Assembly (NCBI GenBank): GCA_015229165.1
Contig: JADGCD010000009.1
Coordinates: forward strand, 1-21,005
Length of the DNA stretch: 21,005 nt
From: Nitrospinota bacterium
GTDB lineage: Bacteria > Nitrospinota_A > UBA7883 > JADGGD01
Reading direction: 5' to 3'
Shown: in pieces, positions 1 through 7,439 of the stretch
How the letters are laid out: each line of letters begins with the position of its first letter
How positions within the stretch are numbered: position 1 is the first letter of the stretch
The notes under the pieces: model-generated
What the model was told of the DNA's origin: nothing
What the model saw: the letters and a program-made list of their open reading frames with translations, nothing else
Databases searched by the model: none
Translations under genes and position numbers: made by a program

Positions 1-2455
1 CGGTGTTCTCCCGTTCGGTGATGACCAGATGCTTTTCGGTGAGATGGGGCCATCCGTTCCGGGGGAGGAAATGCCCCCGCGCGTCGACGAGCCGGTGGCG
101 GATCAGTTCGGCGATGAGGTCGATGATCGACGATCCGCACAGGCCGATGGGGGCGCCTCCTCCCGCCGTGGTGTAGTTGACGTTCCCGTCGTCGCCGATG
201 GCAAGGGAGGTGATACCCCCCCGCTGGTACCCGACGGCGCATTGCAGGTGGGCCCCCTCGAAGACCGGACCCGACGCCACCGAGGCGCAGACCAGCCGGT
301 CGCGCCCGCCCAGAACCATCTCCCCGTTGGTGCCGATGTCGAGGAGGAGGGAGGGGCGCTCGTCTTCCCCCATGCCGGTGGCCAGAACGCCGGCCACCGT
401 GTCGGCTCCGACGAAGCCCTGGACCGACGGAAGGGCCGTCACCAGGCAGCGGCGGTTGACCCCGAGGGAGATGTCTCCCCCGAGCGAGTCGGCTGTGACC
501 GACAACCGCCCGGCGATGCTGGAGGTGAAGGGCGCCTGCGCCAGCCGTCCCGGGTTGAGGCCGAAAAAGAGGTGGATGATCACCGGGTTGCCGACCACCG
601 TCATGGCGTAAATCTGCCGTTCTTCGATGTCGTGGTCGCGGCGAAAGGTCTTCAGCAGCCGGTTGATCCCCTCGATGAGCGACTCCTGAAGGCGCCGGAG
701 TGTTTCGGGGTCGCGGGCGGCGTCGGCGCGGCTGATGACGTCGGCCCCCCAGCTCATTTGCATGTTTTCCAGCATCCCGACGCATTTGATCTCTCCGTTC
801 GCCAGATCGACCACATAGCCGGTCAGGCTGGTGGTGCCGATATCGACGCACAGGCCGAGGATATGGGGGGTGTCGGTTACGTCCAGAATCACGTCGTCCA
901 GACGGTTCATGACGGCGTAGAGCCGCTCCGCTCCCTGCTGGCGGAACCGTTCGAGCCGCCGGGCGACCCGCTCCGGGGGGGGGGACACTCCCGGCGAAGC
1001 CTTGTCGAGCGGCGCCAGCGAAACCAGCGGGTCGAAACCGTAGAGGGCGAAGAGCCGCTCCATCGAACGGTCCAGACCGACTCGGTCGAAGGGGAGATAC
1101 TGTCGGCGGACGCGGTTCTCCTGGGGCAGGTAGATGGTCACCGGGCCGACGGGCCGCGTCAGACAGGTGAGCCGCTCCTCTTTGGTCACCTCCAGGCCGT
1201 GACGGCGTCGCGTCGCCAGCTGGTGCTTCTCGATCTCCTCGGGGGGGGATACCGCCCCGTCCAGCACCAGCGCCGTGCAGCGGCCGCACGAGCCGGAGCG
1301 GTTGCAGTAGCTGGTGATGGAGACGTCGGCCTGGTGGATGGCGTCCAGCAGGAAGCCTCCGGCGGGGATGGACGTTTTTATCCGGTGGGGAAGGATCGTC
1401 ACCTCTACGGCGCCCCGGTCCCCCATGCGGGTGAAGGAGCCGGTCTCGTCGCGGACCGCTTCCATGAGGGCGTGGATGTTCGCCTCCGTCGCATTGAGGG
1501 GAACTTCGCATCCCGAGCCCAGGATGAACCGCTCGGAGGTCCGGGCCGTCGCCAGCAACCGGGCGGCCTCTTCCCGAATCTCTTCGGGAGTCCCGTCGAT
1601 GAACAGGTTTGGTTTGATATTTCCGTTGATGACCACCGGGTAGGCCCGCTCCAGCGCCTGGTCGAGAGGAACCATGTAATCGATGGTCAGGATGTCGGGC
1701 GCCAGTTCGGTGAAGAGGGACTGGTTGGTGTGGATGGGGCCGGCGACCGAGTACCAGGTGATCGTCTCCCGGTTGAACGCCTTTGCCGCGGCGAAAAGGG
1801 AGCGGACAGCCCCCTCTTCAAACCGGGCGAATATCCGCTCCGGCAGCACCGCCGGCGAGGCGATCGGATCGAAGATCATGATACCGTCGGCCCCCGCCTC
1901 CAACAGGCTGAGCATAAACCGTTCGGCGACCTTCCGGCAAAAATCGACCGCGACGGCGAACGTCTCCGGCGTGTCGACGATGGCGTAGAGCATTTTCTCG
2001 ATGTCCAGCGTGCGGGCCGCAAGGGTGATCGGCCCGGTCACGCAGGCGAAAACCGGCGCCTCGCCCCGCGCTTCCTTGACCAGCAGACGGGTCGCGCGGA
2101 GCAGCTCCGGCATCCGTCCGGCCTTATGGGGATCGGGGAGAGAGAGGCGAGCGAACCCTTCGACGGCGTCGAGGGCGGGCGTGGTCACATGGGGATAGTT
2201 CCCCTCGGGAAAGGTTATGCGACTCCCCAGCGCCTCCGCCTCCACACAGAGATCGGCCATGGCGAAGAGGGCGTCGTGGCCGAACCGGGCCCGGGCGTCG
2301 AGCTGGCACCGGGCCAAGACTTCGGCGTCGGTGAAGTAGGAGCGAACCGGCACCCCTGCAAGAACCGCCGTGACGCCGAAAAGCTCCGGAATGACCGGCG
2401 GTCGGTCGGTCGGCTGCCCGCGGATGACGGCGCGGACTCTTTCGAGGCCGTTCAT
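1..2455 (-). CDS. UroD-type corrinoid methyltransferase fused to ferredoxin and RACo-like ASKHA domain (partial, C-terminus beyond window)
   Basis: This is one uninterrupted minus-strand frame of 818 codons from the ATG at 2455 to the window edge; frame was checked at several points, including the 10-base G run near 975-984. Residues about 1-345 are a UroD/MtaA/CmuA-family methyltransferase domain: typical MNGLERVRAVIRGQP start, CVTGP motif, and C316 in a GSGCEVP segment. C384, C390, C393 and C431 form a plant-type [2Fe-2S] ferredoxin pattern (Cx5Cx2C...C). From about residue 530 the ASKHA (DUF4445) domain follows, with a DIGTT phosphate motif at D538 and LDIGTNGEM at D706, as in the reductive activators RACo and RamA. 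The expected role is methyl transfer to or from a corrinoid protein plus ATP-dependent reduction of inactive Co(II) cobalamin. The start lies 7 nt after the corrinoid-protein stop with no clear ribosome site, so translation is probably coupled. The zinc-type HxC of MtaA is replaced by S236-V-A238. Domain calls are firm; substrate is unknown. Confidence 0.88.
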   Translation of the reverse strand, partial: MNGLERVRAVIRGQPTDRPPVIPELFGVTAVLAGVPVRSYFTDAEVLARCQLDARARFGHDALFAMADLCVEAEALGSRITFPEGNYPHVTTPALDAVEGFARLSLPDPHKAGRMPELLRATRLLVKEARGEAPVFACVTGPITLAARTLDIEKMLYAIVDTPETFAVAVDFCRKVAERFMLSLLEAGADGIMIFDPIASPAVLPERIFARFEEGAVRSLFAAAKAFNRETITWYSVAGPIHTNQSLFTELAPDILTIDYMVPLDQALERAYPVVINGNIKPNLFIDGTPEEIREEAARLLATARTSERFILGSGCEVPLNATEANIHALMEAVRDETGSFTRMGDRGAVEVTILPHRIKTSIPAGGFLLDAIHQADVSITSYCNRSGSCGRCTALVLDGAVSPPEEIEKHQLATRRRHGLEVTKEERLTCLTRPVGPVTIYLPQENRVRRQYLPFDRVGLDRSMERLFALYGFDPLVSLAPLDKASPGVSPPPERVARRLERFRQQGAERLYAVMNRLDDVILDVTDTPHILGLCVDIGTTSLTGYVVDLANGEIKCVGMLENMQMSWGADVISRADAARDPETLRRLQESLIEGINRLLKTFRRDHDIEERQIYAMTVVGNPVIIHLFFGLNPGRLAQAPFTSSIAGRLSVTADSLGGDISLGVNRRCLVTALPSVQGFVGADTVAGVLATGMGEDERPSLLLDIGTNGEMVLGGRDRLVCASVASGPVFEGAHLQCAVGYQRGGITSLAIGDDGNVNYTTAGGGAPIGLCGSSIIDLIAELIRHRLVDARGHFLPRNGWPHLTEKHLVITERENT

Positions 2456-2462
2456 GGCCGCG

Positions 2463-3167
2463 TCACGGAAGCTGTTCCGTCGCGCGCAGGGCGAACCGGG
2501 TCAGGTAGCCGAGCCCGTCGAAGGCGTCCATCGCCTTGTAGTCGAGCGCCAGCGCCTCGGCGGCGCTTTGCACCACCGCCGCCCCGCCGCCGATGACTTT
2601 CACGTGACCGAGCCCCCGCTTGTGGAGGAGCGGGCGTATCTCCTTGACCTTGCCCAGGCAGATGGTCATCAGGCTCGATACCCCCACGAAATCGGCCTCC
2701 TCGCGCAGGGCCGCCTCCACAAACCGCTCCACCGGCACATCCTTGCCCAGGTTGACCACCCGGATGTTGTTGAAGCGACACAGCGTCCCCATGATGTGCG
2801 TCCCCAGGTCGTGCACGTCCCCTTCGATGGCGCCGATGACCAGTGTCTGAGCGGCGGGAACGCCGACGGAGGCTTCGTGGGCGCTGGCCGCCCGGTCCAT
2901 GGCCTTTTCGAGATGCCGGGCCACGCATTCGTCGACCACCTCGATCATGGCGCGGCTGGCCAGCAGGACGTCGAGCAGTTGGAAGTTCTCCAACGTGCAC
3001 TTGTCGCGCAGCACCGCCAAACCGGCGGAGAGGGAATCGACGATCTGGACTACCGGCACCTGTTCGTCCAGCAGTTTTCCGGACAAGGAGACCGCCTGCA
3101 CGTTCTCGCCGTGCTGAACCAGCGAAGCAAGCTCCTTGAGTCGGGTGGCGATGGTGTCGTCGGTCAT
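2463..3167 (-). CDS. Methyltransferase corrinoid (B12-binding) protein, MtaC/MtbC-like
   Basis: A cytoplasmic 234-residue protein with the two-part layout of methanogen and acetogen corrinoid proteins. Residues about 5-95 form the helical B12-binding cap (Met synthase B12-binding 1 type). Residues about 105-230 form the Rossmann-like cobalamin domain. The lower-axial-ligand motif DxHxxG is present as D117-V-H119-D-L-G122, followed by the SxL segment (VGVSSLM) and the GGG turn near residue 193. In this family the corrinoid accepts a methyl group from a substrate-specific methyltransferase and passes it on to a second one. The start codon sits 3 nt beyond the response-regulator stop, with GAAGGAT overlapping that stop as ribosome site. 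The downstream gene supplies a methyltransferase domain and a RACo-like activator. Which methylated substrate is used cannot be read from the sequence. Confidence 0.94.
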   Translation of the reverse strand: MTDDTIATRLKELASLVQHGENVQAVSLSGKLLDEQVPVVQIVDSLSAGLAVLRDKCTLENFQLLDVLLASRAMIEVVDECVARHLEKAMDRAASAHEASVGVPAAQTLVIGAIEGDVHDLGTHIMGTLCRFNNIRVVNLGKDVPVERFVEAALREEADFVGVSSLMTICLGKVKEIRPLLHKRGLGHVKVIGGGAAVVQSAAEALALDYKAMDAFDGLGYLTRFALRATEQLP

Positions 3168-3170
3168 GGG

Positions 3171-4640
3171 TCATCCTTCGTCCGCGAAGGAGTCGTCTCC
3201 CATGCCGGAGCCGGAGAAGATCTTTTCGGGCTTCAGCCGGTACTTCTTGATCTTGCGCTCCAGCCGCGGGCGGGTGATGCCGAGGATGTCGCAGGTCTTT
3301 CCCTTGTGCCACCGGGTATGGTTGAGGGTTTTCAGGATCTGCTCCTTCTCGACCTCGTGCAGCGAGCGGGGGGAATAGTCCCCGTTCGTTCCCGGGGCCT
3401 CCGCGACCGGCGACGCCTGAAAGACCTCCCCTGCCGGTTGGGGCAATGCGGTCTCCGGCCGACTGATGGCCAGGAGCTGATCGAGGGTGATCCGGTCGGT
3501 GTTGGCCATGATGACCGCGTTGGTGAGAACGTTCTGCAATTGCCGGACGTTGCCGGTCCAGCTCTGCTCCTGAAGGTAGTTGAGGGCGTCCTGGGAGATG
3601 TAGCGGATCTCCTTGCCGATGCTCTGGCAGGTGGAGGAGATGAAATAGAGGGCGAGGTCGGGGATGTCCTCCCGCCGGTCCCGCAGGGGGGGGATGTGGA
3701 TGCTGATGACGTTCAGGCGGTAGTAGAGATCCTCCCGGAACGATTTCTCCTTCACCATCTGGGAAAGCTCCCGGTTGGTGGCGGAGATGACCCGGCAATT
3801 GCTCTTGAAGGTCTCCTTCCCCCCCACCATCTCGTATTCCCGCTCCTGCAGGACCCGCAGGAGCTTGGCCTGGATGTTGATGTCCATCTCGCCGATCTCG
3901 TCCAGGAAGATGACGCCGCTGCGGGCCAGGGCGAACTTTCCCTCCTTGCGGGAGACCGCCCCGGTGAAGGCCCCCTTCTCGTGCCCGAACAGCTCCGATT
4001 CGAGGAGCGTCTCGACGATGGCCGAGCAGTTGATGGAGATGAACGGCTGTCCCGCGTCGGCGCTGCACTGGTGGATGGCGCGGGCGATCAGCTCCTTGCC
4101 GGTGCCGCTTTCCCCCATGATGTGGACGGTGGTCCTGCTCATGGAGACCATGCCGACCGTCTTGAAGATTTCCTTCATCGCCTGGCTTTTGCCGATGAAC
4201 TTAGGCTTGGTGGCGCGGGGAGGGGGGATGGGGACCATCGACGCGGTCCGCTTCTGGTCCCGGGTGAGGAACTGGATCCCCTTGGTGACGGCGGAGTCGA
4301 TCTCGTGGATGTCGATCGGCTTGTAGATGTATTCGCCGACCCCGTTCTGCACCGCCCGGACCGTCGACTCCATGTCGGGGTAGGCGGTCATGATGATCGA
4401 ATAGAACCGGGAGCCCTGATGGTGGATGCTTTCGAGGATGTCGAGCCCGTTGGCGTCGGGCAGGCGGATGTCGAGGATCACGACACCGGTGTCGAACGCT
4501 TCGAGCATCTCGATCCCCTCGCTGCCGGTGTGGCGCTGGTGGACGACATGTCCCTGGCATTCGAAGTGCAACTTGAGCGTTTTGCAGATCGAAACGTCAT
4601 CATCGATGATGAGGATCGGCGCCAGTTCGGAAGTCGACAT
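3171..4640 (-). CDS. Sigma-54-dependent response regulator (NtrC/AtoC family)
   Basis: A 489-residue three-domain bacterial enhancer-binding protein. The receiver domain (residues 8-120) has the acidic pocket D13-D14-D15, phosphoacceptor D57, T85 and K107. The AAA+ domain (about 148-380) shows Walker A GESGTGK at 176-182, the sigma-54-contacting GAFTGA loop at 223-228 and Walker B FLDE ending at E248. A Fis-type helix-turn-helix occupies about 431-473. When phosphorylated, such proteins oligomerise on upstream sites and remodel sigma-54 holoenzyme. AAAGG lies 8 nt before the ATG. It is followed within 3 nt by the corrinoid-protein gene, so it is co-transcribed with the methyl-transfer genes, and the kinase gene lies upstream on the same strand. 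Five -24/-12-like sequences in this window are possible targets. Confidence 0.97.
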   Translation of the reverse strand: MSTSELAPILIIDDDVSICKTLKLHFECQGHVVHQRHTGSEGIEMLEAFDTGVVILDIRLPDANGLDILESIHHQGSRFYSIIMTAYPDMESTVRAVQNGVGEYIYKPIDIHEIDSAVTKGIQFLTRDQKRTASMVPIPPPRATKPKFIGKSQAMKEIFKTVGMVSMSRTTVHIMGESGTGKELIARAIHQCSADAGQPFISINCSAIVETLLESELFGHEKGAFTGAVSRKEGKFALARSGVIFLDEIGEMDINIQAKLLRVLQEREYEMVGGKETFKSNCRVISATNRELSQMVKEKSFREDLYYRLNVISIHIPPLRDRREDIPDLALYFISSTCQSIGKEIRYISQDALNYLQEQSWTGNVRQLQNVLTNAVIMANTDRITLDQLLAISRPETALPQPAGEVFQASPVAEAPGTNGDYSPRSLHEVEKEQILKTLNHTRWHKGKTCDILGITRPRLERKIKKYRLKPEKIFSGSGMGDDSFADEG

Positions 4641-4688
4641 CGGAGAACCTTTCCCGCCACCCGGACGAAATGTCGCTTGGCGACCGCC

Positions 4689-4832
4689 TTATGAACGACT
4701 CAAGACGAACAGGGTGATTGCCAACGCGACGAGGAGGTTGATCCCCACCGCAAAATGGATCAGATAATCGAGAAGGGTGAACTCCTCCTTTTTCGTGAAG
4801 CGAAGGAACCTCGTGATGGTCTGATTTAACAT
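4689..4832 (-). CDS. Small single-span membrane protein (47 residues), unknown function
   Basis: A short open frame of 47 codons plus TAA, placed between the kinase and response-regulator genes. It begins MLNQTITRFLRF, continues with a charged stretch (TKKEEF), and then has one hydrophobic segment of about 21 residues (positions 23-44, rich in L, V, A, I) ending LSRS. GAGGAA lies about 9 nt before the ATG, a convincing ribosome site. A -24/-12-like promoter lies about 124 nt upstream. The response-regulator start is 48 nt downstream, so the two are probably co-transcribed. I do not recognise a family. It could be a small accessory of the sensor kinase or of a membrane complex; that is a guess from position only. 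Confidence 0.62.
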   Translation of the reverse strand: MLNQTITRFLRFTKKEEFTLLDYLIHFAVGINLLVALAITLFVLSRS

Positions 4833-4981
4833 TGCGTTTAATTCCTCGAAAAGTCAAAGAGGGCCTTCATGGTCGTTACGCATCCTCTGATCAGATTGTA
4901 GCCAATAAAAACAAAGTCAAAGCTGACAAGGGTCATGTTGTCGCCTAATGAAACATGCAAAGACCGGGCCGGGATTCAATG
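4833..4981 (-). other. Leader between kinase gene and small-protein/regulator genes
   Basis: This 149-base gap separates the kinase stop from the 47-residue gene. It contains the -24/-12-like sequence at 4956-4971 and a 9-bp direct repeat AAGTCAAAG at 4851-4859 and 4914-4922. No terminator hairpin with a T run is visible, so read-through from the kinase gene remains possible. Confidence 0.5.
4956..4971 (-). promoter_or_regulatory. Candidate sigma-54 (-24/-12) promoter for the regulator/corrinoid unit
   Basis: Read on the minus strand the 16 bases are CGGCCCGGTCTTTGCA. Against the consensus TGGCACRNNNNTTGCW there are two mismatches, and the invariant GG and GC are 12 bases apart. Transcription would begin near 4944, about 110 nt before the small-protein ATG. 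If real, the sigma-54 activator gene would be transcribed from a promoter of its own class, possibly autoregulated. Confidence 0.55.
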
Positions 4982-6751
4982 TTATGAGCCTTCCCCGGAA
5001 CCGTCGGCGGCGACCTTTTCCCGGTGGTGATCGGTGGTGGAGAGGGGGAGAAGGATCGTGATCTGGCGCCCGGTTCCGGGAACGGAGCGGACGGCGATCT
5101 CCCCCTTGTGGGCTTCGACGATACCCAGAATCGCCGCAAGACCGATCCCCGGTTGATGGGTTCCCTTCCCGATCGCGTGGAACGGATCGAACAGCTCGGC
5201 CTCCTGCGCCGGATCGCGCCCCTGCCCGTGATCGGTCACGCCGATGCGGGCATGCCCCTGACGGTCATCGCCGACGACGATCTCGATCCGCCCCGGCAGG
5301 GGGGCCGGAGCCTGGGCGGCGTCGATGAGCAGGTTCAGGATCACCAGGCGGAGGAGCCGCTCGTCCCCCGAGACCGCCACCGGCCCGTCGCCGTCGTCCA
5401 TGACCACTTCCAACCCCCGGCTGGCGAAGAGGTAGTCGAGCATGGCCACCGTCTCCGCCGCCAGCGCTCGCAGGTTGACCGAGGTGACGGTCAGGGAGGC
5501 GGTGCCGGCGAAATAGGAAAGATGGTCCAGCGCGCTGCCGACGGTGGCGATCCCCCGGCGGATCTTGCGGATTCGCCGGGAGGCGGTCTGGTCGACCCCT
5601 TCGGCCTCCCGTTCGGCCAGCAACGCTTCGCACTCGGTCAGGGAGGCCACCGATATCTGGTGATAGCTTTGGAGCAGTTGCCCGATCGATTCGGCCTTGA
5701 TGCGGGAGACCAGCTCCCCCTCGTAGGTCCGCTGGGCCTTCAGGATCATCCGGTAGCCGATGAACCCGACCAGCAGCACCAGCGCGGAAAGGAACAGGCC
5801 GTATCCGGCCACCACCACCCGGTAATCCCCCAGCGGGGCGTTGGTCTCGTCCGGATCCTGGGTGGTCATGACATACCACTTCTTCCGTCCGTAACTGTCG
5901 GGATGGGTCCGAAGATCGTCGAGCGCGACCGTGGCGAAGCCGATGATGGCCTTTTCAAACTGGTGGGTCTGGTCATCGGCGCGAAACCAGCCTGTCTCCT
6001 CGGCCCCGATGCGGGCGACGAGGCCGGGGGCGACGGTATGGCCCGTCAGGCGGTAGAGGGAGCAGAAGAGTATGTCGGCGTCGGAGTCGACCAGATTGTG
6101 GTGGCCGGTCTCCCCCATCGTGAGCCCCCGGATGCGGTCGAACAGGTGGTCGACGCTCCCGGCGGAGCGGATGAAGCCCAGATACTCCCCCTCGTCGTCC
6201 AACACCGGCGCGAATATCTCGAGCATGAAGCCGGTGTCGTCCCGTTCCCGCGCCGGGACGATCTCTACATAGGCCCGCCCCCGGGAGGCGAAGTCGGCGG
6301 GGAGGGACAGGGGGCTCGGGCGTTCGCCGACGATGGCGCTGGTGAAGACGGGGGCTCCGTCCGGGCGGTAGACGTTGATCAGGGAGTAGCGGGAGGCGAA
6401 CTCGGGCATGACGATTTTGCGCAGCGTGGCGATCTCCGCCGGGGCCGATCGGGCCGGGATGGCCAGGAGATTGCGGACCGAGGGAAGCTGCGCCAGCCAC
6501 ATGGTCAGGGAGATTTTGTCCCTTAGGCTTACTTCGATCTCCCGGGCGGCGAAGGCGGAGACCTCTTTGAAATGGTGGCCGGTCGATTCGGTCATTTCCC
6601 GCCTGCTCTCGGTGTAGCTCATGGCCAGCCCGGCGACGGCCGGTCCGAGGCCGATACCCAGAAGAAGGGTGGCGATGATCTTTTTGAGGCGACTGTAGGT
6701 GGCGCCGGTCTGATGGCGCGAACGACGCACGAGCGATGACTCTGTCAGCAT
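4982..6751 (-). CDS. Membrane sensor histidine kinase with periplasmic Cache-like region and non-canonical H-box
   Basis: A 589-residue inner-membrane sensor. The first membrane span is at residues 25-45 and the second at about 313-335. The roughly 265 residues between them form a periplasmic sensory region that reads like a Cache domain (inferred from length and pattern). Beyond the second span is a short coiled linker, then a dimerisation region and an HATPase domain (about 440-570). The ATP-binding G1 box is intact (D507-H-G-Q-G), as is a GIGLAAI G2 segment. The usual H-box (AHE/HDxxNPL) is absent; the nearest histidine is H364 in SYHQIS. The N-box reads NLLIDAAQA, with D477 where Asn is usual. 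GGGGAG precedes the ATG. It is the likely partner of the sigma-54 response regulator. It may phosphorylate through H364, through another residue, or act mainly as phosphatase. Confidence 0.88.
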   Translation of the reverse strand: MLTESSLVRRSRHQTGATYSRLKKIIATLLLGIGLGPAVAGLAMSYTESRREMTESTGHHFKEVSAFAAREIEVSLRDKISLTMWLAQLPSVRNLLAIPARSAPAEIATLRKIVMPEFASRYSLINVYRPDGAPVFTSAIVGERPSPLSLPADFASRGRAYVEIVPARERDDTGFMLEIFAPVLDDEGEYLGFIRSAGSVDHLFDRIRGLTMGETGHHNLVDSDADILFCSLYRLTGHTVAPGLVARIGAEETGWFRADDQTHQFEKAIIGFATVALDDLRTHPDSYGRKKWYVMTTQDPDETNAPLGDYRVVVAGYGLFLSALVLLVGFIGYRMILKAQRTYEGELVSRIKAESIGQLLQSYHQISVASLTECEALLAEREAEGVDQTASRRIRKIRRGIATVGSALDHLSYFAGTASLTVTSVNLRALAAETVAMLDYLFASRGLEVVMDDGDGPVAVSGDERLLRLVILNLLIDAAQAPAPLPGRIEIVVGDDRQGHARIGVTDHGQGRDPAQEAELFDPFHAIGKGTHQPGIGLAAILGIVEAHKGEIAVRSVPGTGRQITILLPLSTTDHHREKVAADGSGEGS

Positions 6752-7217
6752 AACTCCCCTGCATGTCGTCCGCCGATCCCATAGGACTGGCGTGAGGTGA
6801 ACGTGCCAGAATCCCTTCGGCTACATGAACCGTACCAACCGTACATATTCGGTGACAGATGTCGGCCCGGAGGGGCAATCGGGGAGAAAACGCCGGTTGT
6901 GCGTCGATACGGGCGGAAAACCATGCGCCGCGACTGGTGGGTGGGCCATCGCTGACCCGGCGCCGCACCGTTCTCCTTGGTCGCCGGGGCGACATTGAAC
7001 GAACTGTTCGCCTGTTTCATTCAGTCGCTCCATCCGCACGTCTCAAAATCATCCGGCATCGCCGGGTATCGTCTCTGTCACGAACCCCCGTTCTGAGCCG
7101 TCCATAGCGGGGAACGTTTCGTATATCCCTAATAAATACCTCTGTTAGCGCCTTCAAACGGACAAACGTCCGCCAAGGCACACCCCTTGCACTCGCTCGA
7201 CCCGAGAGGGAATTTCT
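6752..7217. other. Divergent control region between kinase gene and cytochrome operon
   Basis: I find no convincing gene in these 466 bases; frames on both strands lack recognisable domains and good ribosome sites. Visible elements are a tandem 8-mer AACCGTAC at 6828-6835 and 6837-6844 (9-bp period, about 77 nt before the kinase start), an inverted repeat CCGGC-ATC-GCCGG at 7053-7065, an inverted repeat CGGAC-AAAC-GTCCG at 7159-7172, and the -24/-12 promoter at 7176-7191. The part near 7115-7150 is locally AT-rich, as expected upstream of a promoter. Confidence 0.6.
7176..7191 (+). promoter_or_regulatory. Sigma-54 (-24/-12) promoter of the cytochrome operon
   Basis: The sequence AGGCACACCCCTTGCA matches TGGCACRNNNNTTGCW at all but the first position, with GG at 7177-7178 and GC at 7189-7190, exactly 12 bases apart. 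The start of transcription would fall near 7202, just before the GAGAGGGAA ribosome site of the first small gene. The inverted repeat at 7159-7172 abuts its upstream side. A sigma-54 activator is encoded 2.6 kb away on the other strand. Confidence 0.65.
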
Positions 7218-7403
7218 ATGGCGTATCGCCGCATGCGATGCGTCGCCATTGCAGATCGTATCGAGACCGAGGGGAACGTGAACAACAAGATTGTCGTCTT
7301 CTCCATAGCCCTAATCGGCTTTCTGGCACTGTTCTTGGTGATGGACCAGCTCCTGCAAAGCTCTCAGGGGCTGGAGCTGTTCCCTTCGGCGGAGGCCCAC
7401 TAA
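7218..7403 (+). CDS. Small membrane protein heading the cytochrome operon
   Basis: A 61-codon gene whose product has one hydrophobic segment (about residues 24-43, IVVFSIALIGFLALFLVM) followed by a short tail ending PSAEAH. GAGAGGGAA lies 5-6 nt before the ATG at 7218. An alternative GTG start at 7278, preceded by GAGGGG, would give a 41-residue protein that begins just before the membrane span; the sequence alone does not decide. The stop lies 36 nt before the CydA-like start. Small single-span subunits often accompany bd-type and other membrane oxidases (CydX, CcoQ), so an assembly or stabilising role is a fair inference, but there is no recognisable similarity to those proteins. Confidence 0.6.
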   Translation: MAYRRMRCVAIADRIETEGNVNNKIVVFSIALIGFLALFLVMDQLLQSSQGLELFPSAEAH

Positions 7404-7439
7404 CGTGATCGGCGCGGCATGAGTGACGAAAGGAATCAC

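Noticed and set aside
29..2596. An 855-codon plus-strand open frame
   Set aside because: It is antisense to the UroD/ferredoxin/ASKHA gene, whose minus-strand frame shows clear family motifs. The plus-strand product is low in hydrophobic core patterns and has no recognisable domain; long antisense frames are common in GC-rich DNA.
2370..4694. A 774-codon plus-strand open frame opposite the regulator and corrinoid genes
   Set aside because: The opposite strand carries a response regulator and corrinoid protein with intact catalytic motifs; this frame is their shadow.
6760..6775. A -24/-12-like match on the minus strand just before the kinase gene
   Set aside because: The -12 element is poor (ATGCA) and the predicted transcription start would fall on the kinase start codon, leaving no room for the ribosome site.
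6821..7107. Several 70-90-codon frames in the divergent region
   Set aside because: They are Arg/Pro-rich, lack ribosome sites and show no membrane or domain pattern; the region is better explained as control DNA.
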